Of a stretch of DNA of 11,576 bases, positions 1 through 7,100 are shown in pieces. This DNA is from an uncultured Bacilli bacterium (GTDB lineage Bacteria; Bacillota_I; Bacilli_A; RF39; UBA660), in the NCBI GenBank assembly GCA_934133155.1, contig CAKPAT010000035.1:1-11576 (forward strand), read 5' to 3'. The first letter of the stretch is position 1, and each line of letters begins with the position of its first letter. A model generated the notes under the pieces. The model was not told the DNA's origin. It made no database searches and saw only the letters and a list, made by a program, of their open reading frames with translations. A program made the translations under genes and the position numbers.

Positions 1-651
1 TTTATTTGCTATAAATCTTTAGGTAAAAAAACTTTATGTAAGATGGTTTATGCGATGGCTTTATTTTCTTTATTTTTAGAGATTTTTAGCCATTTTGATG
101 CTTTAATTTCTGATACTTTACTTGCTACGGTTTATGGTGGTATTTTGCTTGGTGTTGGTGTTGGACTTGTTATTAAAGAAGGCGGATGTTTAGATGGCTC
201 AGAAATGCTTGCTATTTTAATTAGCAGAAATAATAGTTTATCGATTGGACAGGTTGTTTTTTTCTTTAATATTTTTGTTTATGGTATGGCTTTATTTGTT
301 TTTGGTGTTGAAAGGGCTTTATATTCACTGCTTACTTATTTTGTTACTTACAAGGTTATTGATATGGTATCAGATGGACTTAATAGTGCGAAAGCAGTGT
401 TTATTCTTACTGCTGATTGTGAGGAAATTGCAGGTATGATTTTAAGCAGATTAGGTAGAACGGCTACAATTGTTAATGGTAGAGGTATTGTTTCTAATGA
501 TAATAAAGATGTTTTATACACTGTTATTACAAGGTTTGAAGTTTCTATGCTTAAGGATATTTTAAGTGAAGCTAAGGCTTCTAGTTTTGTGACGATTTTT
601 GATGTTTCTGAAATTATCGGTAATCATATTAAGAAGGTGCCTTTAAAGTGA
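1..651 (+). CDS. YitT family membrane protein (5' partial)
   Basis: The reading frame is open from base 1, and the first Met (base 43) lies inside the protein, so the N-terminus is missing; family members are roughly 280 residues and 216 are seen here. What remains shows hydrophobic segments with the family-like GGILLGVGVGLVIKEGG loop (bases about 130-185), then NSLSIGQ, FFNIFVYG and a GxE-ALYSLLTYF segment. These are followed by a soluble C-terminal domain (ATIVNGRGIVSN ... SSFVTIFDVSEIIG) matching the DUF2179 ligand-binding-like domain that follows the DUF161 membrane region in YitT proteins. The biochemical role of this family is not established. The stop overlaps the GTG of the next gene, suggesting co-translation. 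Family assignment is from recognised pattern; substrate is unknown. Confidence 0.85.
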   Translation, partial: FICYKSLGKKTLCKMVYAMALFSLFLEIFSHFDALISDTLLATVYGGILLGVGVGLVIKEGGCLDGSEMLAILISRNNSLSIGQVVFFFNIFVYGMALFVFGVERALYSLLTYFVTYKVIDMVSDGLNSAKAVFILTADCEEIAGMILSRLGRTATIVNGRGIVSNDNKDVLYTVITRFEVSMLKDILSEAKASSFVTIFDVSEIIGNHIKKVPLK

Positions 652-1229
652 AGTATTTTAAATGGATTTTATTTAGTTTTTGTTTGATTTTGTTTTCTTT
701 TTTAGCTTATTTTGTTACTCAAGGGAAAACGGTTTTATTTGATGATAATATTCATTCTTTTGTGACTTCATTTGCTAATGATTATTTGACTTTTTTTGTT
801 AGGTTTATTACTTTTTTTGGAAGTGCGTCATTTGGAATTTTATTTGTGATTATTATGTTTTGTTTTAAACCTTATTATGGTAAGTTAATGTTTTTTAATT
901 TCACAGGTATTTTTCTTTTAAGCTTTATTCTAAAATATATTTTTATGCGGGATAGACCGAGCTATATGACTATAAATGAGGTGAGTTTTAGTTTTCCTTC
1001 ATTTCATGCGATGTTTTCTTTAGCTATTTATGGATTTATTATTTATTTGATTTGGAAAAGCAATTTTAAATACAGAAAGTTAATTTGTTTATTTTTAATT
1101 TCACTTATTTTGACTATTGGTTTAAGTCGTATTTATTTGGGCGTACATTATGCGACTGATATTTTAGGAGGGTATTTAATTTCACTTGCTTATTTGATTT
1201 TATTTACTTCTTTTCTGAAATCTAAGTGA
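648..1229 (+). CDS. PAP2-superfamily membrane phosphatase
   Basis: A 193-residue integral membrane protein with about six hydrophobic segments and the three phosphatase signature motifs of the PAP2 / type 2 phosphatidic acid phosphatase superfamily: K-x6-RP at residues 96-104 (LKYIFMRDRP), PSFH at 117-120 in place of the textbook PSGH, and SR-x5-H-x3-D at 160-171 (SRIYLGVHYATD). The predicted catalytic His are H120 and H167, with D171. Such enzymes dephosphorylate lipid phosphates or pyrophosphates (phosphatidate, phosphatidylglycerol phosphate or undecaprenyl pyrophosphate) at the outer membrane face; the substrate cannot be chosen from sequence. The start is GTG at 648, overlapping the upstream stop as GTGA, with an AAGAAGGTG Shine-Dalgarno at 631-639. 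No in-frame ATG lies near the N-terminus. Confidence 0.9.
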   Translation: MKYFKWILFSFCLILFSFLAYFVTQGKTVLFDDNIHSFVTSFANDYLTFFVRFITFFGSASFGILFVIIMFCFKPYYGKLMFFNFTGIFLLSFILKYIFMRDRPSYMTINEVSFSFPSFHAMFSLAIYGFIIYLIWKSNFKYRKLICLFLISLILTIGLSRIYLGVHYATDILGGYLISLAYLILFTSFLKSK

Positions 1230-1239
1230 TATTTTATTT

Positions 1240-1274
1240 TTGTAGTTGTTTTTGAGTGGACTTTATATTATTAT
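1240..1274 (+). promoter_or_regulatory. possible weak sigma-A promoter
   Basis: The 66-base gap before the zinc-ribbon gene holds TTGTTT (1246-1251), 17 bases, then TATTAT (1269-1274). An overlapping alternative is TTGTAG (1240-1245), 18 bases, TATATT (1264-1269). Either would start transcription close to the AGGAGG site. In such AT-rich DNA these matches are weak evidence. Confidence 0.25.
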
Positions 1275-1295
1275 ATTTTTAGGAGGTAATTTTTT

Positions 1296-1952
1296 ATGAA
1301 ATGTGATAAATGTGGTAGAGAACTTGAAGAAGGGGAAGTTTGTGCGTGCAAGTTTAAGCATGATTTTAAATTTAAAGATAATATACTTGGTTTAAAAGAT
1401 ATTTTTTTAAATCCTTCTAGTAGCTTAAAAAAATATAGTGAAGAGGGCAATTTTAATTTTTCTTTGATTTTTGTTTTAGTTTTAAGTGTTTTATCTGGTT
1501 TGTTTGGAATGCTTTTTGTTAAAGAAACGTTAGCTGTTCCGGTCAATAATTTTTTGGGTTATGCGGTGAGCTATAACATTGATTATTTCAGGATATTCAT
1601 TAATATTTTTATTTCTATTTGGAGTGGATTTATTCTTTTATCTTTGCTTATATATTTATTTTTTGGAAAGGTATTTAAATTAGATATTAATTTTAAGAAT
1701 TCTTTTAATATTGTAACTGGTAATTTTGTTTATTTTGGTTTAGCTTTAGTTTTAAGTTTTCTATTTATTTTTGTTAATGTTTGGTTTGTTTATATTTTTG
1801 CTGTACTTGCTTTTGTTTTATTTGTTTTAACTTTAGCTTTATTTTTCAGAGAAAGTTATGATTTAAAAGATTATAAGTGTATTTATGGTATACTGGGCAC
1901 TTTAATGAGCTTTTTCGTAATTATTCTTTTGATTTATAAAATTTTAAATTAA
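1296..1952 (+). CDS. zinc-ribbon / Yip1-like multispanning membrane protein
   Basis: A 218-residue protein that starts with a short zinc-ribbon-like knuckle (C3-x2-C6 ... C16-x-C18) facing the cytoplasm, followed by an amphipathic stretch KDIFLNPSSSLKKY (residues 34-47) typical of the segment before the membrane domain in Yip1-like proteins. Five hydrophobic segments follow at about 55-75, 99-123, 143-163, 163-184 and 196-215. No enzymatic motif is visible. Bacterial Yip1-like proteins with an N-terminal zinc ribbon are common in Firmicutes but have no agreed function. The start is secure: a perfect AGGAGG at 1281-1286 lies nine bases before ATG 1296. The stop is followed six bases later by the hairpin that precedes sigG, which could also terminate this transcript. 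Confidence 0.6.
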   Translation: MKCDKCGRELEEGEVCACKFKHDFKFKDNILGLKDIFLNPSSSLKKYSEEGNFNFSLIFVLVLSVLSGLFGMLFVKETLAVPVNNFLGYAVSYNIDYFRIFINIFISIWSGFILLSLLIYLFFGKVFKLDINFKNSFNIVTGNFVYFGLALVLSFLFIFVNVWFVYIFAVLAFVLFVLTLALFFRESYDLKDYKCIYGILGTLMSFFVIILLIYKILN

Positions 1953-1958
1953 TTGTAT

Positions 1959-2004
1959 AAAAAATCTCTTTTTGCACCATAACAGGTATGAAAGGAGATT
2001 TTTT
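1959..2004 (+). promoter_or_regulatory. RBS-occluding leader hairpin of sigG
   Basis: The left arm 1959-1974 (six A, TCTC, TTTTT, G) pairs with 1989-2004 (TG, AAAGGAGA, six T). This gives 16 consecutive pairs, three of them G-U; then one C-A mismatch, three more pairs (ACC 1976-1978 with GGT 1985-1987) and a six-base loop. The AAAGGAG Shine-Dalgarno of sigG (1991-1997) lies wholly in the 3' arm, so the folded leader would block ribosome entry. In Bacillus subtilis the sigG mRNA has a conserved leader hairpin that occludes the RBS and lowers translation several-fold; this looks like the counterpart. The A-run / stem / T-run layout also resembles an AT-rich bidirectional terminator, so attenuation is an alternative. 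No convincing SigF/SigG-type promoter was found upstream. Confidence 0.75.
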
Positions 2005-2005
2005 T

Positions 2006-2782
2006 ATGGCACGTCATAAAGTGGATATATGTGGCGTGAATACTGCGGATATTAGGGTTTTAAGCTCTCAAGAACAAGTTACTTTATTTAAGAGATATCA
2101 AAGTGGTGATATGCGGGCTAAAGAGGAACTGATTAACGGTAATTTGAAACTTGTTTTATCTATTTTGAAGAAGTATAGAAGCAGATGTGATAATATGGAT
2201 GATTTGTTTCAGGTGGGCTGCGTGGGGCTTATTAAAGCGATTGATAATTTTGATTTATCACATGATGTTAAGTTTTCAACTTATGCAGTTCCAATGATTT
2301 TGGGCGAAATTAAAAGATATTTAAGGGATAACAGTAGTTTAAGAACTCCTAGGAGTGTGAAAGATTTGGCTTATAAAATTTTGAAGTTTAAGGAGAATTT
2401 TATTAATGAAAATTTGAAAGAGCCATCTATAAAAGAGATTAGTTTAAGTTTGAATTTACCGGAGGTTGATGTTTATAATGCACTTAATTCTTTAAAAGAT
2501 ACGGTTAGTATGTTTGAACCAATTTATAATGATGGGGGAGACGTAATTTATTTAGCTGATCAGATTGGTAATCCGGATTATTTTTATGATTTAGAGACTA
2601 AAATTGCTTTGAGGGATGCTCTTTTGAAGATTAAGGATAAAGAAAGGTATGTGCTTATGGAAAGATATATAATGGGTAAAACGCAAACGGAATTAGCTGA
2701 AGAAATTGGAATTAGTCAGGCACAGATTTCTAGGCTGGAAAAAAGTGGGCTTAAGGTTTTAAAGAAGATTATCAATGGATAA
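2006..2782 (+). CDS. sigG: RNA polymerase sporulation sigma factor SigG
   Basis: Directs forespore-specific late transcription during endospore formation by guiding RNA polymerase to SigG promoters. The 258 residues (B. subtilis SigG is 260) begin MARHKVDICGVNT, the characteristic SigG N-terminus (K-V-[ED]-I-C-G-V-[DN]-T) not found in SigF. Region 2 is seen at about 36-110 (DDLFQVGCVGLIKAIDNFD at 65-83; FSTYAVPMILGEIKRYLRD at 90-108), region 3 at about 115-165, the FEPIYNDGGD linker at 170-179, and region 4 with the helix-turn-helix KTQTELAEEIGISQAQISRLEK at about 225-246, shown here only as endpoints. ATG 2006 is chosen because AAAGGAG lies eight bases before it and the SigG consensus starts there; an in-frame ATG at 1988 lies within the hairpin. 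Here sigG is not next to sigE/spoIIGA as it is in Bacillus. Confidence 0.96.
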   Translation: MARHKVDICGVNTADIRVLSSQEQVTLFKRYQSGDMRAKEELINGNLKLVLSILKKYRSRCDNMDDLFQVGCVGLIKAIDNFDLSHDVKFSTYAVPMILGEIKRYLRDNSSLRTPRSVKDLAYKILKFKENFINENLKEPSIKEISLSLNLPEVDVYNALNSLKDTVSMFEPIYNDGGDVIYLADQIGNPDYFYDLETKIALRDALLKIKDKERYVLMERYIMGKTQTELAEEIGISQAQISRLEKSGLKVLKKIING

Positions 2783-2797
2783 ATTTTCTTTTTTTTT
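2761..2797 (+). terminator. possible intrinsic terminator of sigG
   Basis: AAAGAAGATT (2761-2770) pairs with AATTTTCTTT (2782-2791) over ten pairs with one G-U. An inner ATC/GAT pairing (2771-2773 with 2778-2780) closes an AATG loop, leaving A2781 bulged. The right arm runs into seven T (2791-2797). The hairpin overlaps the sigG stop. Its low GC content makes it a moderate candidate. Confidence 0.45.
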
Positions 2798-2799
2798 AA

Positions 2800-2828
2800 T
2801 TGTTTATTAGTCTTAATTTTGATATAAT
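2800..2828 (+). promoter_or_regulatory. sigma-A promoter of the tad-murC operon
   Basis: TTGTTT (2800-2805), a 17-base spacer and a perfect TATAAT (2823-2828), with TGA immediately before it giving an extended -10 (TGnTATAAT). Transcription would start near 2835, leaving a short leader with the AGGTGAT Shine-Dalgarno (2839-2845) before ATG 2851. This suggests vegetative expression of the tad operon independent of sigG. No operator-like repeat is apparent around it. Confidence 0.75.
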
Positions 2829-2850
2829 TATTTATGATAGGTGATGGTAC

Positions 2851-3177
2851 ATGAATAAGAAAGGTCAAGCTTTGGTTGAGTTTATTTTGATACTTCCTGT
2901 GCTTATTTTTATTCTTTTAGCTATCTTTGATGTTGGTATGCTTTTTATGAGTAAATATGATTTGAATAATAATTTAGATACTGTGGCCGATTTTTATATG
3001 AATGGGGAAGAGAAAAAAGCTTTGGCACTTGCTTCTTTAGATAATTTTAATATTGATACTAAAAATGAAGATGATATGCTTTTGATTACGGTTTCTAAAA
3101 AGATTGATACAACTTTTTTGAAAAATTATGAACTTAAAACTAGTAAGAGCATTTTTAAAGAGGAAAGTTATGAATAA
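2851..3177 (+). CDS. TadE-like pseudopilin / Tad assembly protein
   Basis: A 108-residue protein with a class III prepilin-type N-terminus: MNKKG, then QALVEF and a single hydrophobic helix to about residue 32 (FILILPVLIFILLAIFDVG). The G5-Q6 junction followed by Glu at mature position +5 (Q6-A-L-V-E10) is the classical TadE/TadF signature, cleaved by a TadV/CpaA-like prepilin peptidase. The rest is a small, polar domain, probably extracellular. TadE-like proteins are minor pilins or assembly factors of Tad (type IVc) pili, and position as first gene of a run of tad genes supports this. The 3' end overlaps the next gene by eight bases. No prepilin peptidase is present in the window, so processing must rely on one encoded elsewhere. 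Confidence 0.85.
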   Translation: MNKKGQALVEFILILPVLIFILLAIFDVGMLFMSKYDLNNNLDTVADFYMNGEEKKALALASLDNFNIDTKNEDDMLLITVSKKIDTTFLKNYELKTSKSIFKEESYE

Positions 3178-3523
3178 CCGAGGTCAGAGTTTAGTGGTGT
3201 TTGTTTTGCTTTTGCCTTTAATTTTTATTTTGATTATGATTATCGTCGAAGTTGGTAATTTGGGTATTTTAAAAAGTAAGGATGAAAGTGAAATTAAAAG
3301 GGCGATTAGTTATGGCTTTAGACATTTATCTGATGATGATGTTTTTGATAATATGTATAAGCTTATTTCTAAAAATACTGATGGCACAGCCAGTGTTAGT
3401 TATGATGGTAATTTAATTAAGGTTAGTTTTAAGGAAGATAATGTTGGTATTATTTTAAAAAAATTTGATATTGATGTTACTTATGTAGGTGATGTTAATA
3501 GTAAGAAGATTTATAAGGAATAG
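3170..3523 (+). CDS. second TadE-like pseudopilin
   Basis: A 117-residue protein starting MNNRG-QSLVVF, with one hydrophobic helix (about residues 8-27, LVVFVLLLPLIFILIMIIVE) and a small C-terminal domain of about 85 residues ending in a likely beta-rich segment (TASVSYDGNLIKVSF). The layout matches TadE/TadF/TadG-like minor pseudopilins, but mature position +5 is Val rather than the usual Glu. I chose ATG 3170: AGAGGAAAG lies just upstream, and starting there puts the cleavage motif at the N-terminus as in its neighbour. The longer in-frame start at 3128 would bury the motif behind 14 extra residues. The start lies inside the 3' end of the preceding gene, so translation is probably coupled. 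Confidence 0.8.
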   Translation: MNNRGQSLVVFVLLLPLIFILIMIIVEVGNLGILKSKDESEIKRAISYGFRHLSDDDVFDNMYKLISKNTDGTASVSYDGNLIKVSFKEDNVGIILKKFDIDVTYVGDVNSKKIYKE

Positions 3524-3534
3524 AGGCGGTTTAT

Positions 3535-4278
3535 GTGGCTTTAAATCAAGCACAAATTATTACAGTTACTTCGGTTAAAGGTGGTACAGGTAAAACAACG
3601 CTTACTTTATGTTTAGCTGGTATTTTATCTTTGAAAAAGAAGAAAACGATTATTGTTGATTTTGATATGCATGCGGGAACTATTGCAGCTAGTTTAAATG
3701 TGCCTTTTAATAAGGATTTATATGTTTTAACGGACGATATTGGCAATAATAGGTTTGGTAATATTGAAGATTATATTTTTAAATATAATGATTTTATTGA
3801 TGTCTTGCCGGCACCAAAAGATCCTAGGAATGCTTATAAGATTAACTCTAAATATGTAAGTATTATTTTGGATTATTTAAGGTTTAAATATGATGTTATT
3901 TTGATTGACACTAATCACATTATTGATAATATTAATTTAATTACCTTCGATCATAGTGATACGATTATTTATTCGGTAACTAGTGATTTAATGGATTTAA
4001 AAAATATGAAAACAATGCTTTCTATTTATCAAGATATGTCTTCTTTTAAGTATGTACTTGTTTTGAATGAGGCTTTAAATAGGGAACTTTTGACTTCTTA
4101 TGATGCAAGTACGATTTTAGGTGTAGATATTAAGTATGTTATTCCGAAGTCTTTTTATATGAAAAATATGCAAAAAGTTATTCAAAATGGTGAGGTTTTA
4201 ACTCTTCTTCCTTATTTACAAAAGTCTAAGGGGTATAAGGTTTTAGAAAGTTTAGTTAATGATGTTTTAAAGGGGTGA
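3535..4278 (+). CDS. TadZ/CpaE-type MinD-like ATPase
   Basis: A 247-residue P-loop ATPase of the ParA/MinD superfamily. The deviant Walker A is SVKGGTGKTT (residues 13-22, with signature K15 and K20), the A' region IIVDFDMHAG is at 39-48 (D42, D44), and Walker B is YDVILIDT at 119-126 (D125). In Tad systems TadZ/CpaE localises and helps assemble the secretion machine at the inner face of the membrane; its place just before TadA supports that role. The N-terminal receiver-like domain of Caulobacter-type CpaE is absent: the P-loop begins at residue 13. The start is GTG 3535, preceded by AGAGGCGG (3522-3529). The ATG two bases earlier (3533) is in another frame and stops after three codons. Confidence 0.85.
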   Translation: MALNQAQIITVTSVKGGTGKTTLTLCLAGILSLKKKKTIIVDFDMHAGTIAASLNVPFNKDLYVLTDDIGNNRFGNIEDYIFKYNDFIDVLPAPKDPRNAYKINSKYVSIILDYLRFKYDVILIDTNHIIDNINLITFDHSDTIIYSVTSDLMDLKNMKTMLSIYQDMSSFKYVLVLNEALNRELLTSYDASTILGVDIKYVIPKSFYMKNMQKVIQNGEVLTLLPYLQKSKGYKVLESLVNDVLKG

Positions 4279-4282
4279 GGTT

Positions 4283-5608
4283 ATGGAAGCTAAAAAGTTT
4301 ACGCAAGAGTTTGCTTATGAAGAAAATAACAATTTAGTACGTCAAGTTGATGATTATGATGAGTTTCCGAATAAAGATTTACTTGATAAGCTTCGCAGTA
4401 GGATTATTCAGAATATTATTGATAATGATGCTTCAAATAATAATTCAATGGGTGAATTTATTAAAGAGCAAATTGATAGGACTATTGAAGGATATGACCT
4501 TACTAATGAAGAGAGAAGTTATATTTATAATTTAATTGATAATGAGATTAATGGTTTTGGCCCTTTAACGGAACTTTTGGATGATAAGTCTATTACGGAG
4601 ATTATGGTTAATAGTCCTAATGAAATTTATGTGGAACTTGATGGTAAAATTATTCGTGATAGTAGTGTTAGTTTTATTAATAAGGAACATATCGTAAGGG
4701 TTATTCAAAGGTTAATTCAGCCGATTGGTAAGACAATTGATGTGGCTCATCCGATGGTTGATGCAAGGCTTTCTGACGGTTCAAGACTTAATGCGGTTTT
4801 GCCTCCTTTATCTTTAAATGGTCCGGTACTTACTATTCGTAAGTTTAAGGCGGAGCTTGCCAATATTGAGGATTTTTTAAGGACTGGTACTTTGACGCCT
4901 TATATGGCAAGATTTTTAGCAGCGTGTGTGCATGCTAAACTTAATATTATTGTTGTTGGTGGTACTGGTGCTGGTAAGACAACGCTTTTGAATGTTTTAT
5001 CTTCGTTTTGTTCGCCGGATGATCGTATTATTACGATTGAGGATGCAGCGGAACTTAAGCTTAAGCAGTCGCATGTTATTTCTTTGGAAACTAGAACTAC
5101 TAATTATGATGGTGGTGGTGCGATTACAATAAGGGATTTAGTTATTAATTCTCTTAGAATGAGGCCAGATAGAATTATTGTTGGTGAGGTTCGTGGTAAG
5201 GAAGCTTTTGATATGCTTCAAGCTATGAACACTGGTCATGATGGTAGTATGACGACTATGCATGCGAACTCTCCGGTTGATGCTTTAAATAGGCTTGAGA
5301 CGATGGTTTTAATGAATGGGGTGGAAATTCCTGTTAGTGCTATTCGTGAATATATTGAGAGTGCTATTCAAATTGTTGTTCAGGTTAAAAGACTTTCTGA
5401 TGGTAGAAGACGTGTTAGTAGTATTACAGAAATTATAGGCCTAGAAAATGGAGAAATTATTCAAAAAGAAATTTTTCAGTTTAAACAGACGGATGTTTTG
5501 CCAAATGGTGATGTTGTTGGTGAATTTTTAATGCATGATTATGTGCCTAAGGTTTATAGTAGAATTAAGGCTAAGGGCATTGACGATTTGGATGATATTT
5601 TTAATTGA
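4283..5608 (+). CDS. tadA: TadA/CpaF secretion ATPase
   Basis: Hexameric cytoplasmic motor of the Tad pilus, a member of the type II/IV secretion (VirB11-like) ATPases. The 441 residues are typical in length. After a variable N-terminus (1-70) comes the N-terminal domain with GFGPLTELLDD (91-101) and ITEIMVNSPNEIYVE (104-118). Next are the basic IRKF site (185-188), Walker A GGTGAGKTT (226-234), the acidic box TIEDAAELKL (251-260), Walker B RIIVGEVRG (297-305) and the His box TGHDGSMTTMHANS (317-330). All expected catalytic motifs are present, so the enzyme should be active. It is four bases after the TadZ stop, with a GGGGTGAGG Shine-Dalgarno. It would power TadB/TadC for filament extension, and possibly retraction, as Caulobacter CpaF is reported to do. 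Confidence 0.95.
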   Translation: MEAKKFTQEFAYEENNNLVRQVDDYDEFPNKDLLDKLRSRIIQNIIDNDASNNNSMGEFIKEQIDRTIEGYDLTNEERSYIYNLIDNEINGFGPLTELLDDKSITEIMVNSPNEIYVELDGKIIRDSSVSFINKEHIVRVIQRLIQPIGKTIDVAHPMVDARLSDGSRLNAVLPPLSLNGPVLTIRKFKAELANIEDFLRTGTLTPYMARFLAACVHAKLNIIVVGGTGAGKTTLLNVLSSFCSPDDRIITIEDAAELKLKQSHVISLETRTTNYDGGGAITIRDLVINSLRMRPDRIIVGEVRGKEAFDMLQAMNTGHDGSMTTMHANSPVDALNRLETMVLMNGVEIPVSAIREYIESAIQIVVQVKRLSDGRRRVSSITEIIGLENGEIIQKEIFQFKQTDVLPNGDVVGEFLMHDYVPKVYSRIKAKGIDDLDDIFN

Positions 5609-5627
5609 TTAGTGGGGAGGTAATGTT

Positions 5628-7100
5628 ATGGATGCTTTTCAGTTTAATATAAATAGTGCTAAGCCAACTAATCAAACTATTAATGTTGTTTTCACTAAAA
5701 GTTCTGATGTTACCTCTTATGTTTATCAGATATATAAAGATGGTAATGTTATTTTTGAAAAGGAAAGTGATTTAGAAAGTACTTCTATTTATTTATCTGA
5801 AACAGGTAATTATCAGATTGTTATTACGGCTAATTTGAAAAATGGTTTTTCTAAGACTATTCAAAGTGGGGTTTATGCGGTTGATAAGGAGCTTCCGGTG
5901 ATTGAGATTTCTTCTGACAGTATAAAAATTAATAAGGGTGAGAAGATTGATTTAGCTATTAAAGCTTCTGATAATGTTGATGGTGATATTACAACTTTGG
6001 TGACAAGTAATGCTTCAGATATTGCGAGTACTGGTGGTGAGCTTGTTTATACGGTAACGGATAGTGCAGGGAATACGGCTTATAAAAGTGTTGATGTGAG
6101 TATTGTTCATGGCAATTTGCTTTTTTTACAGGTTGTTATTATTGCTGTTTTACTTTTTGTTATTTATTTGATGTTTAGATTTTTAAATACCTTAAAGTTT
6201 GAAAAGAGAATTACACCTTTCGTGATTGAACCTTTTGAAAATAATGATCCGACATTTTTTGATAAGTTTTTTGGACTTTATGATCGAATTATTTCTAAGG
6301 TGGGGCATGTTTTTGAAAAGTCTATTTTTATAAAGAAATATGCTGATAGGCTTGATAAATATGCGATTGTTTCTTCTTTTCATAAAAATGGTTTAGATAT
6401 TTTTAGTGGTAAGATTGTGATTGGCATTTGTTTTTGTTTGATTGCGATTGTTGCGAAAGCTTTACAACTTAAGGTAATAGATTCTTCGGAACTTATACTT
6501 GTATTTACTTTAGGCTTCTTTGTTTTAGATGTTTTACTTATGGCTAAATATAAGGTGTTCAGGTGGAAAGTGGAAAGTGATTTTATTGCAGCAATCACGA
6601 TTATGAATAATTCTTTTAAATCTGGAAGAAGTATTATTCAGGCGATTGATAATGTAAGCAGTGAACTTGATGGAATTATTGGCAGAGAGTTTAATAAAAT
6701 GAGTTTGGAACTTTTATATGGACTTTCTATTTCGGATGTTTTTAAAAGGTTTGCACATAGAATTGATTTAGAGGAAGCAAGTTATTTAACGGCGTCTTTA
6801 TCTATTTTGAATAAGACTGGCGGAAATATTACTGAGGTATTTTCTTCGATTGAAAGAAGTTTATTTGATAAAAGAAAACTTAGACTTGAGCTTAAGTCAC
6901 TTACTAGTGGCAGTAAACTTGTGGTGTTTGTTTTAATTGGTATTCCTTTTTTCTTTGTGTTTGTGGTAAGTTTGATTAATCCTGATTATTTTATGCCTTT
7001 TATTAATACATCTATTGGTAATATTTTACTTTTGTTTATGATTTTGTATTATATTATTTTTGTTATTTTCGTTAGAAAGGTAATGAAGGTGGTGATTTAA
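5628..7100 (+). CDS. TadB platform protein with N-terminal Ig-like ectodomain
   Basis: A 490-residue membrane protein, much longer than usual TadB (about 300). Residues 313-430 are a type II secretion F domain, flanked by membrane helices at about 263-280, 288-306, 431-450 and 464-482, the normal TadB core that couples to TadA. In front lie about 160 extra residues. Residues 1-87 are beta-rich with YKDGNVI and ETGNYQIVITAN, Ig/fibronectin-like; 88-160 match the bacterial Ig-like (DUF5011-type) pattern with NVDGDIT (117-122) and YTVTDSAGNTA (141-151). A helix at 164-184 follows, then a basic stretch (R184, K190, K193, R194). The positive-inside rule therefore puts the Ig region outside, yet no signal peptide exists, and an in-frame TAG at 5610-5612 excludes an upstream start. 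The Shine-Dalgarno is GGGGAGG (5613-5619). Confidence 0.85.
   Translation: MDAFQFNINSAKPTNQTINVVFTKSSDVTSYVYQIYKDGNVIFEKESDLESTSIYLSETGNYQIVITANLKNGFSKTIQSGVYAVDKELPVIEISSDSIKINKGEKIDLAIKASDNVDGDITTLVTSNASDIASTGGELVYTVTDSAGNTAYKSVDVSIVHGNLLFLQVVIIAVLLFVIYLMFRFLNTLKFEKRITPFVIEPFENNDPTFFDKFFGLYDRIISKVGHVFEKSIFIKKYADRLDKYAIVSSFHKNGLDIFSGKIVIGICFCLIAIVAKALQLKVIDSSELILVFTLGFFVLDVLLMAKYKVFRWKVESDFIAAITIMNNSFKSGRSIIQAIDNVSSELDGIIGREFNKMSLELLYGLSISDVFKRFAHRIDLEEASYLTASLSILNKTGGNITEVFSSIERSLFDKRKLRLELKSLTSGSKLVVFVLIGIPFFFVFVVSLINPDYFMPFINTSIGNILLLFMILYYIIFVIFVRKVMKVVI

Noticed and set aside
1271..1546. 91-codon minus-strand open frame overlapping the zinc-ribbon gene
   Set aside because: Antisense to the start of a well-supported gene with a perfect AGGAGG; the Lys/Ser/Leu-rich product looks like no family.
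1988..2005. Earlier in-frame ATG for sigG (six extra residues)
   Set aside because: It lies within the hairpin with no properly spaced Shine-Dalgarno, and the SigG consensus N-terminus begins at ATG 2006.
3128..3169. Longer N-terminus for the second TadE-like protein
   Set aside because: It would place the prepilin cleavage motif 14 residues further in, and the ribosome site AGAGGAAAG fits ATG 3170.
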